Notes under the pieces: generated by a model
What the model was told of the DNA's origin: nothing
Seen by the model: only the letters and a program-made list of their open reading frames with translations
Databases searched by the model: none
From: CAZVWH01 sp964631175
GTDB taxonomy: Bacteria > Planctomycetota > Phycisphaerae > Sedimentisphaerales > Anaerobacaceae
DNA length: 19,494 nt
NCBI GenBank assembly: GCA_964631175.1
Contig: CAZVWH010000056.1
Location: 1 to 19,494, forward strand
Direction: 5' to 3'
Made by a program: the position numbers and the translations under genes
Part shown: positions 6,301 to 13,030 of the stretch, in pieces
Layout: each line of letters begins with the position of its first letter
Numbering within the stretch: the first letter of the stretch is position 1

Positions 6301-7065
6301 ATGGAGAATAATCAAACAACGATTCAATCTGAAATACAAAAGAAACTTGCACTTATTGAAGAAGTTGAAACTGCAATCTTTTTTATTCGGGAAGGCTTGG
6401 TTTCTCTAAACCGGTTGGATGGAGCAAATGACTTTGCGCATTTGCCGCTTTTTCTACTTTCCAGTGGTTTTGAGAGACTGCTCAAACTAATAATCTGCTT
6501 GGATTACATTCAACGGACGGGTAAATTTCCTGATGCCTCAAGTTTCAAGAAAAACCGCAATGACAGAAAGGGCATAAAAATACATGATATTGGCAATCTG
6601 TTAAAGTGGGTCATTGATGTTGCCAAAAAATGGAAGTATACAGAAAGATGTGCCGCTACAAATGCGGATATGTCTTTTTTACAGAATGATGATGATCTTC
6701 AAAGGGTGGTAGAGCTTTTGGGGGCATATGGCAATAACGCTCGATATTATAATATGAATGTAATTACTGGTGAGAAAAATTCCACAGATGACCCCAAGCA
6801 AACTTTTGATTCATATTGCACAGACATTTTCACCCGTCAACCAAATTGGCAAGAAAAAATCACGGGTGAAAATCTTGGTGAAAAACTAGACGAAAGTATA
6901 CTCTACGTTAACCGGCAAATTACAATACTCTTACAGAGATTCGCGAGAGCTTTGTGTCGAATGTTCACATTGGGGAAACTCGGACAACTTGGGAGTCAGC
7001 AGACCGGAACTATTGGCTATTTCCTCTTCTTAAAAAACGAAGACTTGTACAAACTGAAATCTTGA
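6301..7065 (+). CDS. Uncharacterised helical protein, possibly HEPN-like
   Basis: I do not recognise this 254-residue protein with certainty. It is mostly helical. Near residue 50 it has PLFLLSSGFERLLKLI, then CLDYIQRTGKFPD, then KIHDIGNLLKWVI. A helix with a conserved ERLLK, a spacer with G-FP, and then HDI-NLL resembles the two-helix core of HEPN proteins, many of which are RNases in toxin or phage-defence systems. A clear R-X4-6-H catalytic motif is not visible, so it could be a non-catalytic member. The ATG at 6301 is preferred over an in-frame UUG at 6292, because the promoter leader and a GAGG lie just before it, although the spacing is short. A strong promoter precedes it. It is convergent with the nuclease-domain gene at 7108. 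Confidence 0.7.
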   Translation: MENNQTTIQSEIQKKLALIEEVETAIFFIREGLVSLNRLDGANDFAHLPLFLLSSGFERLLKLIICLDYIQRTGKFPDASSFKKNRNDRKGIKIHDIGNLLKWVIDVAKKWKYTERCAATNADMSFLQNDDDLQRVVELLGAYGNNARYYNMNVITGEKNSTDDPKQTFDSYCTDIFTRQPNWQEKITGENLGEKLDESILYVNRQITILLQRFARALCRMFTLGKLGQLGSQQTGTIGYFLFLKNEDLYKLKS

Positions 7066-7107
7066 CTTTTTCAACAATCCTAACTTTACTAATTATTTCC
7101 TGCTTTT

Positions 7108-7959
7108 TTAGATTATTCTGTCCTCCTGTTCTACCCTTCGTGAGAGGTGCTCAGTAGCAGATTCTTCCATGTCTGCTTCCGATGGTTCTTTCGGTTCGTT
7201 TACCCTTCGTCGCCTCGTGCCAGTTCCTTTGCGATAGAACTTGCTCACTCTCGCTTGTGCGGCATCCGCCTGCTCTCCCTCCACAATCTCGCGTTTGAGA
7301 ACTTCGGCTCGTACAATCTCCTCAATCTCAGCAATGTCGATCTTTATTCCGTTGGAGAGTTTCTTTAATTCTCGGCGGACGATGTCGAGCACGGGTTCAG
7401 CCAGAATCAGATTCCCAATCACGTACCGATTCACGCTCTGGACTTTCTCATAGTAGTCATCTCGCATCTTTTTAATCAAGCCCTTTTTGGAGAGCATGAA
7501 CAAGTATTCCTGGTCTTTCTCGTCTTTGGCATTCAGGGCAAGGAAATCAAATTTGCACACAAGATCGACGTTAATGGGTTGCTCAAATCGAAGGCGGTAC
7601 ACTCGCCAGTCAAGTCCATTAGTTAAGACTATCCACTGGACACCATGATTTGCCCCGTAATCAATAGCCTGTCGCATATGGATATCTTTTAACTCGATTC
7701 CGATAGCCTTGACTTCGATTAGGAACTGAACCTTGTCCTCAACCTTAATAGCCAAGTCACAATAAGTACCTCGAATCGCAAACTCGCTCGTGACTTCAAT
7801 ATACTTATCGTAGCCAAAGACCTCACCGAAGATGTCGTTGATAACAGAGACTGTATCGGCCTCGTTCACGTCTCGATCTTTAGCGGTCTGCAGAACTTTC
7901 TGAAATCGCGGTATTGTCTTAATGTATCGTTCGATGACTTTCTTCTGAATGTTTGACAT
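7108..7959 (-). CDS. Stand-alone type I restriction HsdR N-terminal-like nuclease domain protein
   Basis: The 283-residue protein resembles the HsdR N-terminal family (PF13588-like), a PD-(D/E)XK nuclease fold seen at the start of type I restriction subunits and in many stand-alone proteins. Visible signs are GEVFGYDKY, the acidic E55, D68 in GTYCDLAI, E82-V-K84 in FLIEVKA, MRQAIDYG near 95-102, and the characteristic WIVLTNGLDWRVYRL at about 109-123. The C-terminal third is charged and low complexity (RRRRVNEPKEPSEADMEESA), probably disordered. No helicase motor, HsdM or HsdS lies nearby, so DNA restriction by itself is doubtful. The ATG at 7959 has AAGGAG 8-9 bases upstream. It is convergent with the HEPN-like gene and lies upstream of HicAB, making a small defence-like segment. 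Confidence 0.8.
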   Translation of the reverse strand: MSNIQKKVIERYIKTIPRFQKVLQTAKDRDVNEADTVSVINDIFGEVFGYDKYIEVTSEFAIRGTYCDLAIKVEDKVQFLIEVKAIGIELKDIHMRQAIDYGANHGVQWIVLTNGLDWRVYRLRFEQPINVDLVCKFDFLALNAKDEKDQEYLFMLSKKGLIKKMRDDYYEKVQSVNRYVIGNLILAEPVLDIVRRELKKLSNGIKIDIAEIEEIVRAEVLKREIVEGEQADAAQARVSKFYRKGTGTRRRRVNEPKEPSEADMEESATEHLSRRVEQEDRII

Positions 7960-8266
7960 GATCTTTCTCCTTTTTCTTACTTAATACAATATGTGTGCTT
8001 CATCGCAATATGATTATTAGATCATTCATAATGGCTGCCGTTTTCTATACAAAGCCATTATTAGAAATAATAAATCAAGATGTCTCGCTTCAGCGTTCGC
8101 TTACATGGAATTTATACTATTGAGGTGGAGTTTTCAAGAATAAGATAAAAAGCTGGGTTGGTGCGATTCTCGTGCTTCGTAGCCCCCGCAGCTTCTGCCG
8201 TAAGGCATCCCCTAGCGGATTGCGAAGCAATAGCGGGGGCAGAGTAAATCATCACACCATGTTGAG
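7960..8266. other. Non-coding gap with one GC-rich hairpin
   Basis: No gene is seen. An imperfect palindrome spans about 8175-8245: GCTTCGTAGCCCCCGC at the left is answered by GCGAAGCAATAGCGGGGGC at the right, with CTTCTGCCGTAAGGCATCCC in the centre. The centre resembles the small hairpins found elsewhere in the window. Confidence 0.5.
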
Positions 8267-8488
8267 CTATGAGGGAACGGCGATATATTCAGCGAAAGAA
8301 TGAGACCTGGGGATAGACTCTTTGTCTTCGAGCAAGCCATGTATGTGCATTTCTATAGCCTGGTACATGTTTCGCGAGACCTGCTCTCGGGTTTTACCTG
8401 TAGCCACACAACCAGCTAAATCAGGTGAATAAGCCGAATAGTTGCCGTTTGCTTTTTCGATAACAATTAAAAACCGATGCATATTCAT
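8267..8488 (-). CDS. hicB: HicB-family antitoxin
   Basis: HicB neutralises the HicA mRNA interferase and usually represses its own operon. This 73-residue protein shows the partial RNase-H-like HicB fold: FLIVIEKANGNYSAYSPDLAGCVATGKT and then EMHIHGLLEDKESIP. The short form has no separate C-terminal DNA-binding domain. It follows hicA with a 4-base ATGA overlap, implying translational coupling. Either the ATG at 8488 or the one at 8482 could start it; 8488 is chosen for the overlap. Confidence 0.9.
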   Translation of the reverse strand: MNMHRFLIVIEKANGNYSAYSPDLAGCVATGKTREQVSRNMYQAIEMHIHGLLEDKESIPRSHSFAEYIAVPS

Positions 8489-8688
8489 TTACCTTTCTTT
8501 GGTTTTTGCAATTTAGCCTGCTTGAAAATGCTGTTTAAGGTACCCGGCGCTAAATCGTCGTTTGGATGACCAGCAATCGTAACGCGACCTCGCTTCGTTG
8601 GGTGCTTATATTGGCGATGACTGCCTTTTGTAGCAACCATATACCAACCATCAGCTTCTATCAGTTTGACGACATCGCGAATCTTCAT
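8485..8688 (-). CDS. hicA: HicA-family mRNA interferase toxin
   Basis: HicA is a small double-stranded-RNA-binding-fold RNase that cleaves mRNA when freed from HicB. The 67-residue protein has the full family pattern: VVKLIEADGWYMVATKGSHRQ with the catalytic His24 in GSH, then RVTIAGHPNDDLAPGTLNSI and a basic tail. It is the first gene of the pair. A very good promoter lies at 8719-8747 on the same strand. The gene appears intact. Confidence 0.93.
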   Translation of the reverse strand: MKIRDVVKLIEADGWYMVATKGSHRQYKHPTKRGRVTIAGHPNDDLAPGTLNSIFKQAKLQKPKKGK

Positions 8689-8718
8689 CTCTATCTGCTC
8701 GCCGTAACTTTAATCCAA

Positions 8719-8747
8719 ATAATATCTTTTTTCCGTGCATTTGTCAA
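8719..8747 (-). promoter_or_regulatory. Sigma70-type promoter of hicAB
   Basis: On the minus strand TTGACA (8742-8747) is followed by 17 bp and TATTAT (8719-8724). The leader to the hicA ATG at 8688 would be about 25 bases. HicB autoregulation at this site is expected from the family but no operator can be assigned. Confidence 0.65.
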
Positions 8748-8895
8748 ATTAACTTTTCCCTCGTCCGTGCTCGGGATGACATTACTTAGGGGACAAAAAG
8801 GGGTCAGGAACCGCCCGTTTTCCGTCCCTAAGGGACTGTGAAGGATGAAAAGGCAGGCCCGCCTTCGCTAAAGATACGGCGGGTAAAGATTTAAC

Positions 8896-8971
8896 CGCGG
8901 GTTAAACCCGTGAGATAAAAAGCCTTAGAATATTTACAAAATCAAAATTGACTATCTCACGGGTTAAAACC
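8896..8971. repeat. Inverted repeat with CCCGTGAGATA arms, copy 2
   Basis: Arms GGTTAAACCCGTGAGATA and TATCTCACGGGTTAAAACC enclose about 40 AT-rich bases. It is related to the tight hairpin at 5052-5095, sharing CCGTGAGATA. Confidence 0.6.
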
Positions 8972-9007
8972 AAAGATTGACCCTAAACGTATCAAAGAAT
9001 AGAATAC

Positions 9008-9132
9008 TTAAGTGCCTAAAATGAGCTAAAGTGTCTAAAGTGAGCTAAAGTTATAGTTTCAATTTTAGTCCACAGGATGCCTGCACAGCATCCCTTATGG
9101 GATTACGGCAGCACTTTAGGCACTCTAAACTT
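9008..9132. repeat. 19 bp tandem repeat inside a larger inverted repeat
   Basis: AGTGCCTAAAATGAGCTAA (9011-9029) is repeated as AGTGTCTAAAGTGAGCTAA (9030-9048), 17 of 19 identical, with a weaker half-unit period. An inverted partner, CACTTTAGGCACTC, lies at about 9110-9124. The centre (CAGGATGCCTG, CAGCATCCCTTATGGGA) is itself hairpin-like. Confidence 0.5.
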
Positions 9133-9186
9133 TATCCGCCGTAGGCGGATTAAGTTCACTTTTTTTGATTCGGATTTACTTATTAT

Positions 9187-10335
9187 ATGCTTGATAAACT
9201 TTATAAAGCACAAAAACAAATAGACGCTGCCTGCAAAGGTATGGGTCGGCCTGCTGCGACGAGCGCAAAGCACGGCGAGCAAATCAATATAATGGAGGTT
9301 TGCGGCACTCATACTGTCTCCATTTTCCGCAGCGGTATAAAGTCAACTTTGCCGAGCAATTTGAGATTTTTATCCGGCCCCGGTTGCCCGGTCTGCGTTA
9401 CCGACCAGAGCTACATCGATATTGTCCTGGAATTGGCTGACCGTGGTGATTGTCTAATTGCCACCTACGGCGATATGGTTCGCGTACCAGGCAAAGACGG
9501 CTCGCTCGAAACAAAACGCACAAAAGGCAACGTCAAAGTTGTTCTGAGCAGTGAAGACGCTATTGAATTAGCTAAAGACAATCCCAACAAAATAATTGTT
9601 TTCGTTGCGGTTGGTTTTGAAACCACAGCGCCGGCTACGGCTGTGGCTGTTAAAGAGGCGGCTGAGGCAAACATTAAGAATTTTTGCATTCTAAGCGGCC
9701 ACAAATTAGTGGTGCCTGCTATGCGGGCGCTGCTTTCGGAGATAAATCATAATATAGATGGCTTTTTATGTCCCGGCCATGTAAGTGTGATAATCGGCTA
9801 TGGTGCTTTTGCCGAGATAGTCGAGCGTTTCAGTCGGCCATGCGTAGTTGCCGGCTTTGAACCTCTACAGATAGTCGAAGGGCTTGCTGAAATTTGCAGG
9901 CAGCTTGCAGCCGGCAAGGCCGAGCTAAAATCAATTTACTCTGCGGTCGTGACCGAGCAGGGAAACTCAGCCGCTCAAAAAATCGTCGCGGAATGCTTCG
10001 ATGCAGCGGACGGCTACTGGCGAGGCCTGGGAAAGATTGAAAAAAGCACGCTCAAACTTAAAGATGAATATAGTCGATTCGATGCCTTTAAGCGTTTTGA
10101 CGTGACTGAGACTCCAACCGAAGATACTACAGGCTGTAGATGTGGTGAGGTGCTTTGCGGACTGATAGAGCCGCCGGAATGCACCCTATTTGGGAGTACC
10201 TGCACACCACGGACACCGATTGGTCCGTGCATGGTTAGCTCCGAAGGAACCTGTGCTGCCTGGTTCAAGTATGGTCGATGCTACTCTGCGAAGCCGCGCT
10301 TCGCTGCGAAGCACGAGGAAAGAAAACGCGACTAA
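9187..10335 (+). CDS. hypD: Hydrogenase maturation protein HypD
   Basis: HypD is the iron-sulfur scaffold which, with HypC, carries the Fe(CN)2CO moiety for [NiFe]-hydrogenase. The 382-residue protein has MEVCGTHT (Cys39), GPGCPVCVT (Cys67, Cys70), TYGDMVRVPG, GFETTAP and PGHVSVIIG. Its C-terminal Cys-rich part includes Cys317, 319, 324, 332, 339, 348 and 356, among which are the [4Fe-4S] ligands. The family normally ends just after the AWFKYGR motif (358-364). Here 18 further residues follow, encoded by a dispersed repeat (10276-10320). The stop overlaps the hypE ATG as TAATG. No clear Shine-Dalgarno precedes the ATG at 9187. Confidence 0.97.
   Translation: MLDKLYKAQKQIDAACKGMGRPAATSAKHGEQINIMEVCGTHTVSIFRSGIKSTLPSNLRFLSGPGCPVCVTDQSYIDIVLELADRGDCLIATYGDMVRVPGKDGSLETKRTKGNVKVVLSSEDAIELAKDNPNKIIVFVAVGFETTAPATAVAVKEAAEANIKNFCILSGHKLVVPAMRALLSEINHNIDGFLCPGHVSVIIGYGAFAEIVERFSRPCVVAGFEPLQIVEGLAEICRQLAAGKAELKSIYSAVVTEQGNSAAQKIVAECFDAADGYWRGLGKIEKSTLKLKDEYSRFDAFKRFDVTETPTEDTTGCRCGEVLCGLIEPPECTLFGSTCTPRTPIGPCMVSSEGTCAAWFKYGRCYSAKPRFAAKHEERKRD
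10276..10320 (+). repeat. TGCTACTCTGCGAAG-family repeat inside the hypD 3' end
   Basis: TGCTACTCTGCGAAG here is identical to 2757-2771 in the guaB-hflX gap. The following CGCGCTTCGCTGCGAAGCACGAG is hairpin-like (GCTTCGCTGCGAAGC). It supplies the last codons of hypD, from about residue 365, and the sequence before the hypE start. Confidence 0.65.
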
Positions 10336-11357
10336 TGAAAACAGTTAAACACGACAGGATATTACTTGCGCACGGCGGCGGCGGACAACTGATGGATGAA
10401 TTAATCCGCAGCTTCATCCTGCCGAAACTTAAAAACGATGTCCTCGCAGAACTTGGTGACTCTGCTAAATTAAATCTTGCCTCAAGCTCGATATGTTTCA
10501 CCACGGATAGCTACGTTGTTAAGCCGTTGTTTTTTAACGGCGGAGACATCGGCAAACTTGCTGTTTGCGGCACGATAAATGATCTGGCCGTTGCCGGCTC
10601 GAAACCGGCTGCTTTAGCGCTATCGCTGATAATCGAAGAAGGCTTCGAGATGGAACTGCTTGAAAAGATTTTAGATAGTGTCAGTGAGCAGGCTCGTCAG
10701 AACAATGTCGATGTTGTTACCGGCGATATCAAAACTGTTGAGGCAGGCGCAGCAGATAAAATCTTTATAAACACAGCCGGTCTCGGAGTGAGATTGCCCG
10801 GCGTCGATCTGGGAGCAAAGAAGATTGCTGTTGGTGATAAAATTATCATCAACGGCACAATCGGCGACCATGGGATGACCATTATTTCTCAGCGGAAAGA
10901 TATTAAATTTCAATCGTCCTTGAAAAGCGATTGTGCCAGCCTTGCCAATTTGACTTGTAAAATCCTTGAAAATACAAATGGGGTAAAATTTATGCGTGAC
11001 CCGACCCGTGGCGGATTAGCCGCAATACTTAATGAAATCTCACGGGATAGTGCATTGAGCATCGAATTTCGTGAGGCTGACATTCCCGTCAACCCGGTGG
11101 TGCAGGCCGCAGCAGATATGCTGGGCTTTGATGTACTAAATATTGCTAATGAAGGCAAATTCGTCGCCGTTGTTTCGCCTGAAGCAGCCGATGATTGCTT
11201 AAAAATCTGCAAGAGTCATCCGCTGGGAAAAGACGCAAAAATAATCGGCGAGATTGTGCAAACCAAAAATATGCCCACAGTTGAGCTTATAACAAAAATC
11301 GGCGGAAGGAGAATCGTACAAATGCCCTACGGACGTGAGCTTCCGAGGATATGCTGA
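10335..11357 (+). CDS. hypE: Hydrogenase maturation protein HypE
   Basis: HypE is a PurM-like ATPase that dehydrates a thiocarboxamide on its C-terminal cysteine to thiocyanate, the source of the hydrogenase cyanide ligands. The protein starts with the signature LLAHGGGGQLMDELI and has FTTDSYVVKPLFF, GTINDLAVAGS, VTGDIKTVE, MRDPTRGGLA and the invariant C-terminus ELPRIC, ending in the reactive Cys. At 340 residues its length is normal. I use the ATG at 10335, which overlaps the hypD stop (TAATG). An upstream in-frame ATG at 10278 would add 19 residues encoded by the repeat and has no support. The gene is followed by hypA with a TGATG overlap, so both junctions suggest translational coupling. 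Confidence 0.97.
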   Translation: MKTVKHDRILLAHGGGGQLMDELIRSFILPKLKNDVLAELGDSAKLNLASSSICFTTDSYVVKPLFFNGGDIGKLAVCGTINDLAVAGSKPAALALSLIIEEGFEMELLEKILDSVSEQARQNNVDVVTGDIKTVEAGAADKIFINTAGLGVRLPGVDLGAKKIAVGDKIIINGTIGDHGMTIISQRKDIKFQSSLKSDCASLANLTCKILENTNGVKFMRDPTRGGLAAILNEISRDSALSIEFREADIPVNPVVQAAADMLGFDVLNIANEGKFVAVVSPEAADDCLKICKSHPLGKDAKIIGEIVQTKNMPTVELITKIGGRRIVQMPYGRELPRIC

Positions 11358-11743
11358 TGCACGAAACGATGGTAGCTGAAAGCCTGTTGGCGACTATAAT
11401 GGAGGAAGCCGCAAAACAAAATGCTAAACCAATTAATGCTAAAATTAGCTGTGGAGTATTAAATGCAATCAACGATGAGATACTTTGTTTTGCTTTTGAA
11501 GCTATAACCAAAGACACGCTATGCGAAGGGATGAAATTGCAAATAGAGCATAAGGCAATGCAAGGGCAGTGTAAAAAGTGCAATCAGAGCTTTGACATTG
11601 AGTTCTCGCACCCGAGATGTCTGAAGTGCGGCAGTGAGGAATTTGAATTGCTGCCTGATGCACCGTTGCTGCTGGAAGAGATAGAATTTTCCACAGTCCT
11701 AGGGACTCCTGACGGAGGACACCTTACGGTGGAAACGGATTAA
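11357..11743 (+). CDS. hypA: Hydrogenase maturation nickel metallochaperone HypA
   Basis: HypA binds Ni(II) and hands it, with HypB, to the hydrogenase large subunit. The MHE N-terminus contains the nickel-binding His2, so the start is the ATG at 11357 overlapping the hypE stop, with GAGG about 8 bases upstream. The upstream ATG at 11351 would bury the MHE. The zinc site is CKKC at 72-75 and CLKC at 88-91. Usual HypA proteins end shortly after the ...LLLEEIEF-type strand, near residue 111. This one continues 17 residues (STVLGTPDGGHLTVETD), encoded by sequence resembling the 60 bp segment at 5368-5427. The stop is 3 bp before hypB. Confidence 0.95.
   Translation: MHETMVAESLLATIMEEAAKQNAKPINAKISCGVLNAINDEILCFAFEAITKDTLCEGMKLQIEHKAMQGQCKKCNQSFDIEFSHPRCLKCGSEEFELLPDAPLLLEEIEFSTVLGTPDGGHLTVETD
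11694..11731 (+). repeat. Mini-element-like sequence inside the hypA 3' end
   Basis: CAGTCCTA, GGACTC and CCTTACGGTG occur in the same order and at nearly the same spacing as in 5375-5413. Flanking TTTCCAC and GTGGAAA form an inverted pair. It encodes most of the extra C-terminal residues of HypA. Confidence 0.5.
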
Positions 11744-11746
11744 GCT

Positions 11747-12421
11747 ATGCGAAAGAAGATAAGTATCGGCAAAAAAATTCTCAGCGCCAATGAAGAATAC
11801 GCTCTTGAGAACAGCTTATTTTTATCCGAACGAGGGAAATTGTGCCTTAATATGATTTCGTCTCCGGGTTCAGGCAAGACCACGATTCTAAGCAGGACCA
11901 TAAGCGAGCTGAAAAACAAGATTAGAATCGGCGTGATTGAGGGCGACATTCAGACCGACTTGGACGCTGAGAAAATCAGAGCGACCGGAGCTCCGGCAAT
12001 TCAAATAAACACTAATGGAGCGTGCCATCTCTCAGCGGCTCAGATAAGCACCGCATTGAAGCAATTGCCGCTCGACGATTTGGATTTGATTTTCATAGAG
12101 AACGTTGGCAATCTGGTTTGTCCATCAGCTTTCCAGTTGGGTGAAACCGGCAAAATAGCAGTGCTATCGGTTCCGGAGGGTGATGATAAGCCGATTAAGT
12201 ATCCTGCTATCTTTGCAAAGTCGAAGGCACTGCTTATAAACAAAATTGATATGCTTCAAACAGTTGGACAGGCTGATTTTGACATTGAACGGGTGAAACT
12301 TGACGTTCGCAAATTAAACAAGACAGTTGAAATCTTTCCGATCTCCGCCAAAACCGGCGAAGGCATGTGCAATTGGTATGATTGGCTGCTGAGAACAGTA
12401 AAAACACCAAATCAACCATAA
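11747..12421 (+). CDS. hypB: Hydrogenase/urease nickel incorporation GTPase HypB
   Basis: HypB is a SIMIBI-class GTPase that powers nickel delivery with HypA. The 224-residue protein has the P-loop SPGSGKTT (39-46), VIEGDIQTDLDAEKI, the metal-site residues Cys93-His94 (NGACHLSA) and Cys125 (ENVGNLVCPS), VPEGDDKPIKYP, and the base-recognition NKID (165-168). It lacks the N-terminal CxxCGC nickel motif and histidine-rich stretch of some HypBs, so it is the short non-storing form. The common CHLD is CHLS here, a minor deviation. It is the last gene of hypDEAB; hypC, hypF and hydrogenase subunits are not in the window. A REP hairpin and a convergent transposase gene follow. Confidence 0.96.
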   Translation: MRKKISIGKKILSANEEYALENSLFLSERGKLCLNMISSPGSGKTTILSRTISELKNKIRIGVIEGDIQTDLDAEKIRATGAPAIQINTNGACHLSAAQISTALKQLPLDDLDLIFIENVGNLVCPSAFQLGETGKIAVLSVPEGDDKPIKYPAIFAKSKALLINKIDMLQTVGQADFDIERVKLDVRKLNKTVEIFPISAKTGEGMCNWYDWLLRTVKTPNQP

Positions 12422-12448
12422 ATAGTGAAAGGAGTATGGTGTACCCGG

Positions 12449-12483
12449 ATTTTCACCCGCAGGCAGGCCTACGGGCTAACCTA
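12449..12483 (-). repeat. REP-like hairpin at the 3' side of the RAYT gene
   Basis: On the minus strand TTAGCCC leads into a stem-loop (CCCGTAGG...CCTGCGGG at 12456-12475) followed by TGAAAATCC. It parallels TTTAGCCCCCAAGCC...GGGGGTTTATG at 12971-13000 but in the opposite orientation. The TAG stop codon of the transposase lies inside it. Confidence 0.65.
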
Positions 12484-12922
12484 TTTTGCCGTGACGACGG
12501 ACGTATTCGATTTTCTGCTCGATCTGCTCGCCATTGAAACAGAACCGTTTGTCAAAACCGCGAGTCCATATCCTTTTTGTTAATCTTGTTTTTTTCAAAG
12601 CACTGGTCGCCACATTTTTATACCGTGACACGGTATTTTCTATTGACTCTTTGCCTGAACCGGCCACAAGATGAATATGATTCGAGTAAACTGCCAGTGC
12701 AAGTATCTTCTGTCCGATTCGCTCTGCCTCTTTGAGTATTGCATCTTCGACGACCTTTCTCTGTTCCGATGTCAGACGAACAATCTCGAACTTTTGCAGT
12801 TTTTTGTTTGCTGTTTCGAGCTTTGTATCTGCCTGCAATATCTTTCCATCCTGCACGTATCCTCTTTTATCACCCTGCAGCCATGTCCCATAGGTTGTCC
12901 ACGTTACCATATACCCGACCAT
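12476..12922 (-). CDS. REP-associated tyrosine transposase (RAYT, IS200-like Y1 family)
   Basis: The protein (148 residues from the chosen start) opens with VTWTTYGTWLQGDKRGYV, the hallmark of RAYT/TnpA-REP proteins, and contains the HUH metal-binding motif HIHLV. A helix with SRYKN, in which a Tyr could be the nucleophile, and a terminal EYVRRH follow. RAYTs are single-stranded-DNA HUH nucleases thought to process the REP hairpins beside them. REP-like hairpins lie on both sides here in inverted orientation. An open frame extends upstream to 13018, but that part translates the REP hairpins, so I start at the ATG at 12922; ATGs at 12931 and 12910 are possible. The C-terminus stops in the downstream REP and may be slightly shortened. 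Confidence 0.85.
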   Translation of the reverse strand: MVGYMVTWTTYGTWLQGDKRGYVQDGKILQADTKLETANKKLQKFEIVRLTSEQRKVVEDAILKEAERIGQKILALAVYSNHIHLVAGSGKESIENTVSRYKNVATSALKKTRLTKRIWTRGFDKRFCFNGEQIEQKIEYVRRHGKIG

Positions 12923-12970
12923 TGTTCCCATAAGACCAATGGTATCACCTAATCTGCTGATATGCAATCG

Positions 12971-13030
12971 TTTAGCCCCCAAGCCTGCTTGGGGGTTTAT
13001 GTTCGCCCCGAAGCCCACTTCGGGGTTTTA
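12971..13030 (+). repeat. Pair of REP-like hairpins upstream of the RAYT gene
   Basis: Two 20 bp stem-loops stand side by side: CCCCCAAGCCTGCTTGGGGG (12976-12995) and CCCCGAAGCCCACTTCGGGG (13006-13025), each followed by GTTT. The first is preceded by TTTAG. Their inverted relative, 3' of the transposase, completes a BIME-like arrangement. Confidence 0.75.

Larger units (their letters stand above)
8689..9186. other. Non-coding gap upstream of hypD with repeats
   Basis: Apart from the hicAB promoter, the gap contains the CCCGTGAGATA inverted repeat (8896-8971), a 19 bp tandem repeat and its inverted partner (9008-9132), and a small hairpin TCCGCCGTAGGCGGA (9135-9149). No hypC-like frame (expected start MC-AVPG) and no convincing promoter for hypD were seen. 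Confidence 0.5.

Noticed and set aside
10278..10334. Longer HypE N-terminus from ATG at 10278
   Set aside because: The extra residues translate a dispersed repeat; the family begins near LLAHGGGG and the ATG at 10335 overlaps the hypD stop.
12923..13018. N-terminal extension of the transposase
   Set aside because: The sequence translates REP hairpins and precedes the conserved VTWTTYGTWL start region.
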